From Medicago truncatula (taxonomy: Eukaryota > Streptophyta > Magnoliopsida > Fabales > Fabaceae), in assembly GCF_003473485.1 (NCBI RefSeq), contig NC_053046.1:9620001-9684000 (forward strand): 64,000 bases of DNA. Reading direction: 5' to 3'. Shown piece after piece: positions 23,076 to 35,300 of the stretch. Within the stretch, counting starts at the first letter, position 1; the number at the start of each line of letters is the position of its first letter. A model generated the notes under the pieces. That model did not search any database. It worked only from the letters and a program-made list of their open reading frames with translations, and had not been told where the DNA came from. Both the position numbers and the translations under genes were made by a program.

Positions 23076-23398
23076 GTAATAGTTTAAGTAATATACAAAT
23101 TTTAATAAAATGCGAACTTATAGTCAACTTTTTTTTATTTCCATATCTAAGTTGACAACTTGCTTTTTTTAACAATCAACTTTCGATCTGTCTCACGCAC
23201 AAATGCTCCCTCCGAGCTCATATCGTCATTTTCTAGTACACCTTTAACTGCCATCGTTGATTACATAACTCATTTACACTCCCATCAAATTGGAAGCAAA
23301 GATTTAAACTTTAACAAAACCCATATGCAAACAAGGTTACCCAAATTAAAACCCTTTAATGGGGGTGCATATACAAAGCAACTAAGAGTAAACATTGT

Positions 23399-24120
23399 TA
23401 TCGGTACTCAATTAACTCCAAACCAATGTTACCATATTTTTGGACTTTTACTTCCATCTAATCTAGCCACAAAATGACAATCTTGAGGTAGTAATCACTT
23501 CCCCTCATCTTGTTCGACCTCAAATTCCTCATGCCACATCATCATTAATTTACAATTAGATCCAAACTTATTCTTAACCAAGTGATTGGACTCAAGTAGT
23601 TAATATGCTCCCTAAAGAACAAATCTTTCTCAAGAACCTGAATTCAATTCTTAGGTGGAACAATTCTTGATCAGTTTTAATTACCTTTCGGTTGAACTTC
23701 GGATTAGGGCCCTGCCCCCAAGAATCAGAAGGTTAACAAAAAAAATCCAAACTTCTTGGTTTACTCCTCCACCTTTTTCAAGATAAAAAACTATAGTATC
23801 TTGAAATAGAATAAAGATTGATATGAAAGATGCGAGACCATCTACGTTCGGAGTAACTTAACTCGATAAACTTAATAGTTGATAGGTACTCTTATCGTGA
23901 AAAAAGAAAAGTGGTACTTAGTCGAAGAGTATATAAAAAAACATTCTCTCTTTCCAAGGATCCCACTCTACTTAAATATTAAAATATAATGATTTAAATA
24001 TATTAATAGATGATATAAAATTATTATTGGGAACCTATTTTAAAACGTTGTAGATAACGATATGATGGTATACTTGAAATAGCAATTTCGTCAGTTTGAT
24101 GTCCCGAAAACAACTCCACA
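23399..24120 (+). repeat. Third, diverged partial copy of the tandem duplicated segment
   Basis: Corresponds to about 27400-27860 and 30545-31000: shared stretches include TTCAAGATAAAAAACTATAG and ACCTCAAATTCCT. It is more diverged than those two are from each other, so it split off earlier. Confidence 0.75.
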
Positions 24121-24421
24121 TATTAAAAATCTAATCAAAATACAGTTTTCTTTCTTGCTATATTTACCACTTTTCCTTACAATTTTGATACAATTATTTT
24201 TTATAAGCCAGCATACTTACTATCATACGAGGAGAAAATTTTCCTTTTATCAAATGGCGTTGTTGCCGGACTGCCGGAGACTTGCATCATATAGTTTAGA
24301 GATTGGAAGCTTGCTCTTATTTTGAATATGGGCATATTTTTGAAGTATTTTTCTCTATTCTGTGTAATTCTCTAGAAGAGAGAAATCCACTAGACGAGAA
24401 AGAAATTAATTTCTCTAGGTG

Positions 24422-24625
24422 CTTAAACATAGTTCCATCGAACTTGTAAATAGTTGATTAGACTTGCTGAAGTTGGGTTACTCTCATGTGCTTGAAATTG
24501 CAGCCATCTTAGTTCAACCCGGCTCTTGATACCATTTGTTAGCAATTAAAATAACCTTCAAGATAAATATGGATATAATAAAATTGAGCTGTTAATGTAA
24601 CATTGTTGAACTCATATATAATTCC
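24422..24625 (+). repeat. Segmental repeat, copy 2
   Basis: Same-orientation partner of 20018-20215, followed after about 300 bases by snRNA-type promoter block 3, just as copy 1 precedes block 1. The two arrangements therefore look like copies of one larger unit. Confidence 0.85.
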
Positions 24626-24911
24626 ATTTGCTTCCTTTAAATTGACTTAAACAATTAACAGATGGTAAATTACCATTGTTATCTAATTACTCTAGACCCT
24701 TCAACATGAGTTGTAATAATTAAGCTTTGCTATAATAATTCCAGTTGGTTCGATTTCAATTTAACATCTATTCTGCAATGGCTTGATTTCAATTAAAATG
24801 TTCCTGCAACTTTCTTCTCAAAGTTAGAGGCATGTAAAATGCATGTTGAAGATACAAAGGAGTTTAAAAATAGTGGTTCTTTCGCATGTGTTGAGTACTA
24901 AAAAATATGCA

Positions 24912-25040
24912 GCAACTGCAGCTTGAACGGTCTCTTTTGTTTTGCTTCTTTAGAATGAATCTATCCTTTGTTATAAGTCCCACATCGGTCTGCTTAGAGT
25001 GAACGGTATAGACCTTGTGATATAAAAAGAACAAACCACA
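24912..25040 (+). promoter_or_regulatory. snRNA-type promoter block, copy 3
   Basis: GTCCCACATCG at 24977-24987 and TATAAAAAG at 25021-25029, again with exactly 33 bases between, as in copy 1. The spacer sequence has diverged by substitutions but not in length. No known snRNA follows the TATA box. Confidence 0.6.
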
Positions 25041-26468
25041 TAATATTAGATCCAAACGCAAATAAAGTTAAAGTTCATCTACGCTTTTACTTGTTACTTG
25101 AACTTGGCTTAACGCATGTTTGAAATAGTCATGTGAATGTGAATTAAGGTCAAAAGGTCACAGATCTATGCTTTAACATGGCTATCATCATGTTTTAAGC
25201 TAGTTCAAGTAATACTTTTAAGCCAGTTCAAGAAATAACTATATAAAGGAAAATAAGAGAAATGTTAGGGTCATATTTTCTAAGATAGAAGATGAAACCT
25301 TTGCTTTCAGATTTGAAGATGTTCCCTTTCTAGCTTTGATGAAACAATGAGGATCAAAGATGAAGGTGAGAGAGAGGAATTCTGTCAAAGAAATAATGAT
25401 AGAGTGTGGTGGAGGATCAGCTAATGTAGCAAATTCACACAGTTTGTCGCAGTAGCAAATATCAGCTATCAATCCATGATCTGACGGTTCCAATTCATAA
25501 CACAGATTTCAACAATTTCACGCAATGTCAGATCTTAACCGTTCACTTCAGATTAGACGGTGTAGAACAGCTAAAGCGTGCAACTGCGTGTAAATATTAC
25601 AGCAGTAAATCCCATCCCGTGGAGCAAACGTGCGTGGATGTGTGTGGGAATGTCTAGCTGATCTCATCTTTATATCAAACAAATCCGAACCATCAATAAA
25701 ATCCAACGTTAATTTTTTGGGTTGGTTGGTTGCACGGATGAAGGATTTAATTGAGCATGTTTTTGTCCTTATAAATATTTTAATTTTTTGTTTTAGGTTT
25801 CATAAAAAATTTCTTCTACTCCCCTTCAAAAAGAAAAAAATTCTTCGACTTTTAGTTGGACAAATTCTATAATTGTTTATTCTTCGACTTTTAGTCCTCA
25901 TAAATTTTTTAATAAATTCATACGTATCATTTGAAAATTTGATTTTTCTATTTACAGTTGTGGTTAAAATATTATAACAACATTTCCCAAGAAAAATAGA
26001 ATTTTTGAACAACATGAATAAGAATTTTTATGTTTAAAAATTCATATTTAATTCTTGTTTTGTTAAAACTTTTTAAAAAAAATTGGACAAATTCTTATAA
26101 TATTCTCAACATTGTTGCAAAAACTCATTCAAAAATTTGATTGGTATACATGAAATGACTTAAAATGGAGTAAAAATGATGATTGAAATTTTTTAGAAGA
26201 CTAAAAGTCGAAGATATTTTTTTATAGAGACTAAAATGAAAATTTGAAATATTTATGAAAACTAAAATCATATTTAACCCTTTTTTTTATAAAAATTTAA
26301 CACTATTTTCTAACCCACTTCAATTGTTTTACATGTTCCATTATGGAATTCTTGAAATGGAAGCGACGGTGGTGGGAGGTTAAAGTGAACATGAAAATGA
26401 ATTTAAGTTTTTCTTCAAGTAATGATAAATAAAACAAATGGTTACTCTATTGCTCAAAAAAATGGAGG

Positions 26469-27301
26469 TTCTGTTTGGTAAAAACAACAAATAGCTTATA
26501 ATAAGTTAGCTGATAGCTGATGACTGATAGATTATAGCGGATAGCTGATAGCTGATGACTTATAGCTGATAAACTAATTAAAGTGTTTGGTAAAATTAGC
26601 GGTTCAACTAGCTGATAAACATAAAACGACATTCCTGATTCGTAATAAAATCTATATTAACTAATAATATTTCAGATATTTGAAAAATTCTTGTTTTTTA
26701 AAAAAATTGGTAATTTAAGTATTTATATATTATTAAATTAGTTTCTTTTTTTTTTTCCTAAAATTTTATTTTGAATTATTTTTCATTTCAGTTTTTATAC
26801 TTTATAAAAAAATAAAGTGTAAAGTTTTATTTTAAATCAAAATACAAAATAATATACCCATAAGCTAAAAAAAAAAGTGCTAAAGGAAAAAAACAAAGAT
26901 TCATATATATTGAAGGGACAAGTTGTATATATATACAACGATAACATTTTTTTTTAAGAAAAAGAAATTGCTATAAAAAAAAATTGTATATTAATTTTTA
27001 TATTAACTTATAGCCTCATTTTGTTTTAAATTATATAAGTAATATTATTATTATTATTAAGGGTAAAAGTGGATTTTAATTAAAATAATAAGAGTAAAAT
27101 TGGAATTAAAAGTGAGACACTATAAGTTATAAGCTCAAACGCTACTTGAAGTAGCTTCTGAAAAATAGCTTATAAGCTTCTGAAATAAGCTATAAGCTCA
27201 TTGTAAAAAAGTGTTATCAAACACAGTTTTTTTTGTCCGACGAGCTTATAAGCTATCAACTATAAACTATAAGCTCTTTTTTGGATATTACCAAACAGAC
27301 T
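26469..27301. mobile_element. hAT-like non-autonomous element in unit A
   Basis: Ends are inverted repeats TCTGTTTGGTAA / TTACCAAACAGA. The interior near both ends is packed with AGCTGATAGCTGAT and TATAAGCT motifs, typical of subterminal repeats of hAT MITEs. The corresponding point in the sister unit lacks this element. The target duplication is not clear. Confidence 0.65.
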
Positions 27302-28085
27302 CTATATAGACCATGTGGTTAATTGTTATTGGAGCGTGTCAGAAGGTGTCATTCTATAATTGTTTATCATTCTATAATTGTTTATTTTGTGTTATGCGAA
27401 GTCAATTAACTCCATCTAATCCAGTCACAAAATGATAATCTTTAGGTAGTATTCACTTCCCCTGAGCTTGTTGGACCTCAAATTCCTTGTGCCGCTAGAA
27501 TTAGATTTAAACTTCTTGATTTTCTCCTCACCTTTTTCAAGATAAAAAACTATAGTATCTTGAAATAGAATTATTGAATAAATATCGATGCTCTTATCGT
27601 GAAAGTGGTGGTACTTAGTGGGAGTTTATCTCAAATAAGCATTATCTCATTCCGTAGATCTCATTCCGTTTAAATATTAAAAATATTAAAATATAATGAT
27701 ATAGAGTTATTAATAAATAATATAAAGTTATTAATGGAAACTCAGTTAGATACGTTGATGCTTACAATATAAAGGTAAATATGAAATAACAATTTTTGTT
27801 GTCCCAAAAACAACTTCAATGCGCTCACCATCAAAAAAGGTTAATACAAAAGATGCATTAAAGAGTAGTTCTACTTGAACACGACAAACACTAAAAAGAG
27901 TGTGCACTTAAACACGACTCCAACCGTACAAACACTAGAACATCGAGTCTAAACAAAGTTTACTATCTTTTATTTTTGTTACACAAAATTTACTATCTAC
28001 CATATCGTTAGTTTCACCATTACATTTATATATGCAAAATAAATAAAATGAAGAACTATATATATTCTCATAATATTAGAATGCA

Positions 28086-28225
28086 CGTCTTCGTGAGCTT
28101 AACTCATTTGGTAAGAGATAATGCATAATATATGCAGGATTCGGGGTTCGAACCTCAGACACCCTATTTATTCACCTTTAAGGTGAAATTCTTTAGTCGA
28201 TAGGCTACTTGAAGAAGAAAAAAAA
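28086..28225 (+). mobile_element. tRNA-derived SINE in unit A
   Basis: Box A-like TGAGCTTAACTCATTTGG and box B-like GGTTCGAACCTC lie about 40 bases apart, followed by a non-tRNA body and an A-rich tail (GAAGAAGAAAAAAAA). The sister unit has an unoccupied site at the matching position (about 31345), and the flanks here (TATATTCTCATAA / TGTATACTCGTAA) look like a worn target duplication. Confidence 0.8.
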
Positions 28226-29882
28226 TGTATACTCGTAAGTGTAGTTTCAAAGGACATAAAAATTCGTGTTCTTTTTTGTGTGCATCTGAAGCCGTGTTGT
28301 AGGGTGAAGAAAGTTTCTCACATTATATTATCTCTGTCAACCCCCTTATATTGGGGTTATATGTGCACTTCAACACCTCATCGTTCATTCTCTCAAAAAA
28401 GAAACACTTCATCATTCATTTTATGGCTACTTAAGTTTGGCATCAATCGTCTTTGTATCATTCAAGCAAGGGATTCAAAGCCAAGAAGAAGAAAAAACTA
28501 CACACTTAACCAAAAATTGAGAGCAGTAATTGGTGAGCAATTTAATTTGTCCAAGTTGATAACAATGACATGTCAAATGTATCACACATTATAATCCTCA
28601 ACTTTGAATGAAAGTGACCATCATTGTTTGACTTCAATGGAAAAGGACAAACGGGATAGAAACACAGTAGAATGCATGTTAAAGATACAAAGGAGAAATT
28701 TAAAAATAGTGGTTGTTGGCATGTGTTGCTGATGTACCTCATAACCGGTTGAGTGACACCACAGGGAACATAGCTATGAATGTAATTGTTGAAAAGTAAT
28801 TCAAAATTGATGTTTGAAGTTCTAAAAAATCGTGGTGATATTGGGAGCAATCGTGACACGATTTGGTAATGCTACAAGCATGTTTTAGTTCGTCAAAAAT
28901 CGTGGCGCGATTGGAAGCAACCGTGACGCGAATGAGCAATCTGACAAGATTTGACTGATGACAACATAATACATATACGTAACTGGAATCATTCAGTTGA
29001 AAATCTGTTATTCATATATAAGTTGGTAGAGACTAACCTGCACTAGATGTGCACTTGTTAGAGAAAGACCAACGTGGATTGATAATCTCTATTGCAAAAT
29101 ATTGAAATAAACAATTTTTTAGGCATGTGTGGAGGAATGTCGAGCTGATCTCATCATTATATCAAACAAATTCGAACCATCAATAAAATCCAACACTAGT
29201 TTTTTAGGTTCCATGGTTGAGAGAATTAATTTATTTTTTTGTTCTTATAAATATTTTAACTTTTTGCTTAAGATTACATTAAAAAAAAAAAAATCGACTT
29301 TTAATCCTCATAAATTTTTCAACTCATGTTATGTGTATCATTTGATATTTTGATTTTTCTATTACAATTATGGTTAAAATATTATAACAATATTTCCCAA
29401 AAAAAATAAAAAAAATTTAACAACATGAATTTGAATTTTTATGTTTTTGATTTTTTTTTTTTTAAAGAGTGTTTTTAATGTTTAAAAATTCATATTTAAT
29501 TATGTTAAAACATTTTAATTCTTTTTGGACAAATTCTTATAATATTATAAACATTGTTGCAAAAACTCATTCAATTATGTGAAAATTGACTTAAAAACAT
29601 GAATAAAAAATGGTGATTGAAATTTTTTTAGGGCGTAAAAGTCGAAGAAATTTTTTATGAGAACTAAATGAAATTTGAAATATTTATGAAAATTAAAAAC
29701 ATATTTAACTCTATTTTCTAACACACATCAATTGTTTTACATTCCCTCAAAAGAAAAAAAAAATCAATTGTTTTACATGATCTGTTGTGGAATGCTTGAA
29801 ATGGAAGAGACGTGTGGGAGGTTGAAGTGAACGTGAAGATGAATTCAAAACAAATGGTTACTCTATTGCTAAAAAAAAAAAA

Positions 29883-30442
29883 GGCAAATTCTATGGTACA
29901 CTTAATATATTTGAGTGTACCGTTACACTAACTCTTTAAATTAATAATTAAATGAATTATTTTTTTGAAGAAAAATATTATTTTCTATCATTTATATTTA
30001 TAATAACTAAATCTTATTCATTAAAAGTGTTAACGAAATAAAATTAATTTTTTTTGAATTTTTAGCACTCATAATTGAGAATATTGATTATATTTTACGA
30101 TAATATGTAAAAAAAAAATACTATGATTCTTATAAACAATGAACTGATGTTTTTTCTTATGAAATGATGTTCTATAAAATATAAATATTGATAAATAATT
30201 ATTTATTTTATACTTCTTCTAGTCCTTATTATAAGAAACAATTAATTTTTTTGGTTCATTGTGTAAGTGATATATTTAGATTATATTTACAATAAGATAC
30301 ATTAATTATTCTATGAATCTAAAAAATCAATTTTTTGTTATAATAAAGACCGGAGGGAGGGAGTAAAAAATGATCGTTAATTTATAAAATTATGAAGAAA
30401 GAGTATCAATACACCTTATTTTGAGAGTGTACCGTAGAAGTT
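29883..30442. mobile_element. Mutator-type MITE, second copy, interrupted
   Basis: Inverted-orientation relative of 4410-4818; it begins GGCAAATTCTATGGTACAC and ends GTGTACCGTAGAAGTT. Oligo-A on both sides is compatible with a poly-A 9-bp target duplication. A Stowaway MITE at 30213-30363 sits inside it. Confidence 0.85.
30213..30363. mobile_element. Stowaway-type MITE nested in the Mutator-type MITE
   Basis: A 151-bp element with ends CTTCTTCTAGTCCTTATTAT and, on the other side, AATAAAGACCGGAGGGAGGGAG, flanked by TA (30211-30212 and 30364-30365). The interrupted host sequence is continuous at about 4497-4502 of the uninterrupted copy. Confidence 0.85.
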
Positions 30443-31822
30443 AAAAAAAAAAAGATTATGAGGACCATGTCATTGATTGTTATCGGAGTGTGTCAGAAGG
30501 TGTCATCCTATAACTGAAATTTTGGGTGTAACCTTTGTTATGGAAAGTCAATTAACTCCATCTAATCCAACCACAAAATGATAATCTTAAGGTAGTACTC
30601 ACTTCCCCTAAGCTTGTTGGACCTCAAATTCCTCGTGCCACTAGAATTAGATCTAAACTTCTTGGTTTTCTCCTCACCTTTTTCAAGATATAAAACTATA
30701 GTATCTTGAAATATAGTTATTGAATAAATACTGATAGGTACTCTCATCGTGAAGAGAAGAAGAAAAGTGGTACTTAGTGGAAAGAAAATGGTACTTAGAG
30801 GAAAGAGTATCTCAAATAAGCATTATCTCTTTATGTGGATCCTATTCCATTTAAATATTAAAATATTGAAATATATTGATATAGAGTTAATAATAAATAA
30901 TATAAAGTTATTAGTGAAAATCCATTTAGAAACGTTGTTGCTTACAATATGAAGGTAAATATGAAATAGCAATTTTGTTCCCAAAAACAATTTCAATGCG
31001 TCCATCTTCAAAAAAAGTTAATACAAAAGGTGCATCAAAGATGATTGGTTCAATTTAAGATGATCAATTTGAACGTTTAACTAAATATTCATCTTTTTTT
31101 GAGCATATCGACTCTTTACATCTAGATACACCAATTTTACCGTCCAAATCATCATATTCATCTAAAAAGAGTGCGCATCTAAACACGACTCTTATCGTAC
31201 AAACACTAGAACATCGAATCTAAACCAAATTTACTATTTTTTATTTTACACAAAATTTACTATCTACTATATCGTTAGCGGTTACTTTTCACCATTACAT
31301 TTATATATGAAAAATAAATAAAATAAAGAACCACGCATATTCTCATAAGCATACTTTCAAAGGACATAAAAAATCGTGTTTTCTTGTTAATGTGTTCATC
31401 TAAAGTCGTGTTGTAGGACGAGGAAAGTTTCTCACATTTTATTATCTATGTCACCCCCTTATATTGGGTTATATGTGCACTTCATCATTCATTCTCTCAA
31501 AAAAAAAAAAAAAAAAAGCACTTCATCATTCATTTCAACAATGGCTACTTAAGTTGGGCATCAAGCTCCTTCAAAAAAAAAAAGTTGGCCATCAAGCGAC
31601 TCTATGTATAATTCAAGCATGGGCAAAACAAAATTCAAAGCCAAGAAGAAGAAAAAAACTACACACTTAACCAAAAATTGAGAGCAGTAATTGGTGAGCA
31701 ATTTAATTTGTCCAAGTTGATGACAATGACATGTCAAATGTATCACCACAAATTATATAAACCTCAACTTTGAATGAAAGTGACCATCATTGTTTGACTT
31801 CAGTGGAAAAGGCCAAACATGA

Positions 31823-32360
31823 AGCGAAAATATTCTCTCCAAAAGGAGACATTTTCAGGATTGAAAGTGAAACCTAAAATCACCTTAGTTCCTTGTTTTC
31901 CAAAACCACCTGAGTTTCTAATCAGGAATGATTCCAGTTGGATTAACCTCTAAGCGTCTCCGAGTCTGTTAAAAAAACTTAATTAAGCACTAATTATATA
32001 CAAGTATGTGTATAATACAATCAAATTTAAATAAACAAAAAAATATTATAAACTTTGTATACGTTTTTTCTATAAACTATTCTAGAAAGTTTCAAAAAAA
32101 AAAACTTAAAACAACTTAGCTTATGATATATCATAAGCTCTTCCAAACACTTAGACTAGTGCTTATGTCATAACTTATTAGATAAACCAAAATAAACTCT
32201 TCAAATACCCTTTTAGGTTGACTATAGACATTGCAATCCACATACAAGTCACAGCAAAATTATAAAGGTCAATGACCAATTAGAAGAGTTTGACAGGTTT
32301 TGGTGTTAATGTACAACTTGCAAAATATGGTTTTGTTTTTCTTTGTTCCATCAGAAGATG
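31823..32360. other. Spacer downstream of the RWP-RK gene
   Basis: AT-rich sequence with no recognised element except short stretches like hAT subterminal motifs (TCATAAGCT). It should hold the 3' UTR and polyadenylation site of the minus-strand gene beginning at 32361. Confidence 0.5.
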
Positions 32361-35300
32361 CTAATTGCTAGGTTTAGGTGCTTGCAACTGTAGATTCTGT
32401 TTTTCAATAACTCTAGCTCTGTGCCTTCTCTTGAAAATATCTTGCCTGAATCGCTTGGTCTCAATTTGTATGTCCATGAAAGGCCTCTTCTCTATGTTTT
32501 CTTTTTCACTTTCCAACATCTTTTGCCTTCTTATCACTGCCATGGCTGCATCTTTATCCTCCATTTCCTGATGTTTTGCCTCTTCCTGCAGGGATGTTGT
32601 CATGTGTATAAGGAGTTCGCTTAAAGATTAGTAGGAAAAATGAAGCATAAAAGAAAATAAAGCGAAAGATGAAGATTTTATAGACCAAATGCTTTATAGG
32701 CTTCGGTGCATGTTTGGATTAGCGTTGAGACTGCCCGAATCATGGTGAGCCACCGTGATTTTGGCACAAAAGCTACTCTTTGTAGCTTAAACAAAATCTC
32801 GGTGACATTGTGATTTTATCAAACTCTTCGCTCATCCAAACATATACTAATTGACAACAAAACTACAGAAAAGTTTTGTATAAGGTTACCTATCTAAAGA
32901 AGCCTCAGATACTATAATTTTTCATGTTTATATTTCAACCAAATACTATAAGGTTTGCAATCACATTAAAATGACAGTCATGTTCGAATATCTAAATATT
33001 AGTTCAAGAGTTGGCTGTAAATCATAGAAGTTTTCTTGGAAATTGATATATATGTATGTATGTATATATATAGCTCAACAGAGATTCTTAAAGTCATAAT
33101 AATAAATAAAAAAGTGGAGTAGAACCTGAAGATCATGAATGAGACTGTCAAGTGATTTGATCTTCCTATGAGGCCAGCGAGGAATACCAAATTCTCTGCA
33201 CTTTCTTTTGAGAACAGTAAGCCCGACATTTAGATTATTTGAGGCTTCTGCAATTGGCATATCAAAGTACTTGGCCAAATCTGATAAAGTAATCTTTGCA
33301 ACATGGTCACTGGCTGCCCTCTTTTTCTTTCCTAAAAACCCTGCAAACACTCAATTAACTCATCATTAGGAAGAAATTATGCATTGGCAACATATTTATC
33401 GCACTACAACTTTTTTATGTCCATGATTCCTTATTAATAAAATAAGTGTATAAAGCCAGGACTGAGTTGTTAGAATAAAATGTTCAAAAGCAGGAACAAC
33501 GTGATAACTGACTAGGAGCATTTGAATCTAAACCCGGTGAACTTTCAAACCTGCTGAACTTCCAAAATCTGTCTCATCATCCAGTAACTCAGCCTCGTCT
33601 TCTTCATAAGGAAGACAATTGAGATCCTGATTAAGCACAGGCAAGACTTTTTTTGGTGGTTGGAAATCATTGTTGTTTCCTTTCAATTCTTCACTTGCAG
33701 AGCTCTCTGGTGTACTTTTTTGTTCCTTCTTCGGTTCCAACTTGTATATCATGTGGAGATCATTGAGCAAGTTTGGAATAGCCTGAAGCTTTGGATTCCT
33801 GAAAATTAAAGAAGAACAAGACAGAGGAAGTTAGGTATATGGCAATGTTGTCACTCGCTACGCTTTGCTAATTTCTCAGGACAAACAAGAAATCGAAAAA
33901 CATATTCAAGTCAAACATTAATTTTGTTTTGTTTGTTATGATTAAAATATGTACTAAAAATAGTTACAGAGAGATATATTTTCTAAATTTTATGCCATCC
34001 ATTGTTGGACCATGCCCTCGAATTCTAACTTCACCAAAAGTATGTTGTGGAACAGTTAGGGATATGGATACCCTGCAATCAACATTTGCAGCAGCCGCAA
34101 TTGCAACTGTAGGATAAAAATCGGACAACTCGGATTTCAAATCATATTTGGAATTCGATTTAATAAAGTTAAAATACAAGTCATCTGATCTTCATCCAAT
34201 GCCAAACATTTACTGCACCATTTCATAACTGTAAGGAATCCGGGTTCAAAAATCAGTTACCAATGGCCACATACATAAAGAAATCAATACTTGAACACAT
34301 GTACAGACTGCAGTTACCTAATCTAACAAACAGGACTGTTACTTATAACTGAATTTGAACCTTTATGTTTATGAAAAGAAACTGTTTATTATAGAGTGAA
34401 ACGCCGTTACTTGTGTAGGGACTTTATTTTTCATTCTCATAAGAGAACTGAACTCTCTCATTCTCTCTCAAGGAATAACAGAAATCTCAATCAGTTATAA
34501 ATCATAACCTAAAATTAGCTTTAAGCTAAAATACATTTATATATCATTCACAGGGTCCAATTTGTACACAGTACACCATTTTGCTGCTCTGTGTGCTGTT
34601 TTACAATACAAATTGATTAAAGCAGGGAAACCTTGACCAGGCCTAAAAGCTAAGGCCCTGTCTGGATAAACAACTTAGTTAAGCACTTATGTAAAAACTA
34701 CATTTATAACAAAAGATGAACTAAAGTCGAAGTATTTTCATATATGTTATAAGTTGTTTTCATAAGCTATTTTGGCGAGCTTATTTCAATAAACTGAAAA
34801 CAGATTATGTACATTTCAATGTTAACAGATTATGTACATTTCAATGTTGTCAATTGCAGATTACAGAAAATAGCGGTTTGTTCAAATTCCGCTACGCAAC
34901 ATTGCTATAGCGCCGCTATAGTTGCTATTTCAAAATATTTTATACAAAATAGTGTATGCGGAACAATAGCCATTTGTTCAAATTCCGCTAAGCAATGGCA
35001 CTATAGTGCCGCTATAGCCGCTATTCAACAACATTGGTACATGTCATAAGCTATAAGTTCAAATAAGTTAATCCAAGCAGACCCAAAAATACATAATCAT
35101 ACAATCAAATTAACCAATTCAAATTCAATAAAAGGGTAAGCAGATATACATACCTTGTAACCAACAAAAAGGTTGGAATGTGAGAAAATTGAGGGACATT
35201 ATAAGCATGAAAAGCAAAAACACAAAGCCAAACTCCATTCTTATACCCTTCAAAAATCTCTTCACAGACAAAAGATTTCAACAACCTAAGAATCGGAGTA

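Larger units (their letters stand above)
19401..25640. other. Gene-poor spacer with local duplications
   Basis: No coding region can be supported. It holds two copies of a roughly 200-bp segment (20018-20215 and 24422-24625), three snRNA-promoter-like blocks, a Tourist MITE and a partial copy of a segment repeated downstream (23399-24120). These are listed separately. The rest is AT-rich sequence without a recognised pattern. Confidence 0.6.
25641..28655 (+). repeat. Tandem segmental duplication, unit A
   Basis: About 3.0 kb, matching 29123-31822 in the same orientation across nearly its whole length; the units begin with the shared AGCTGATCTCATC and end with AGTGACCATCATTGTTTGAC. Unit A alone carries a hAT-like element (about 26469-27301) and a SINE (about 28086-28225). 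No supported gene lies inside. Confidence 0.85.
29123..31822 (+). repeat. Tandem segmental duplication, unit A'
   Basis: Second unit of the tandem pair, about 470 bases after unit A. It lacks the hAT-like element and the SINE but has its own Mutator-type MITE with a Stowaway inside it. No supported gene. Confidence 0.85.

Noticed and set aside
21160-25040. LTRs of a retrotransposon
   Set aside because: TCCCACATCGG with a TATA box also occurs in some plant LTRs, but I found no TG...CA ends, primer-binding site or target duplication around these blocks.
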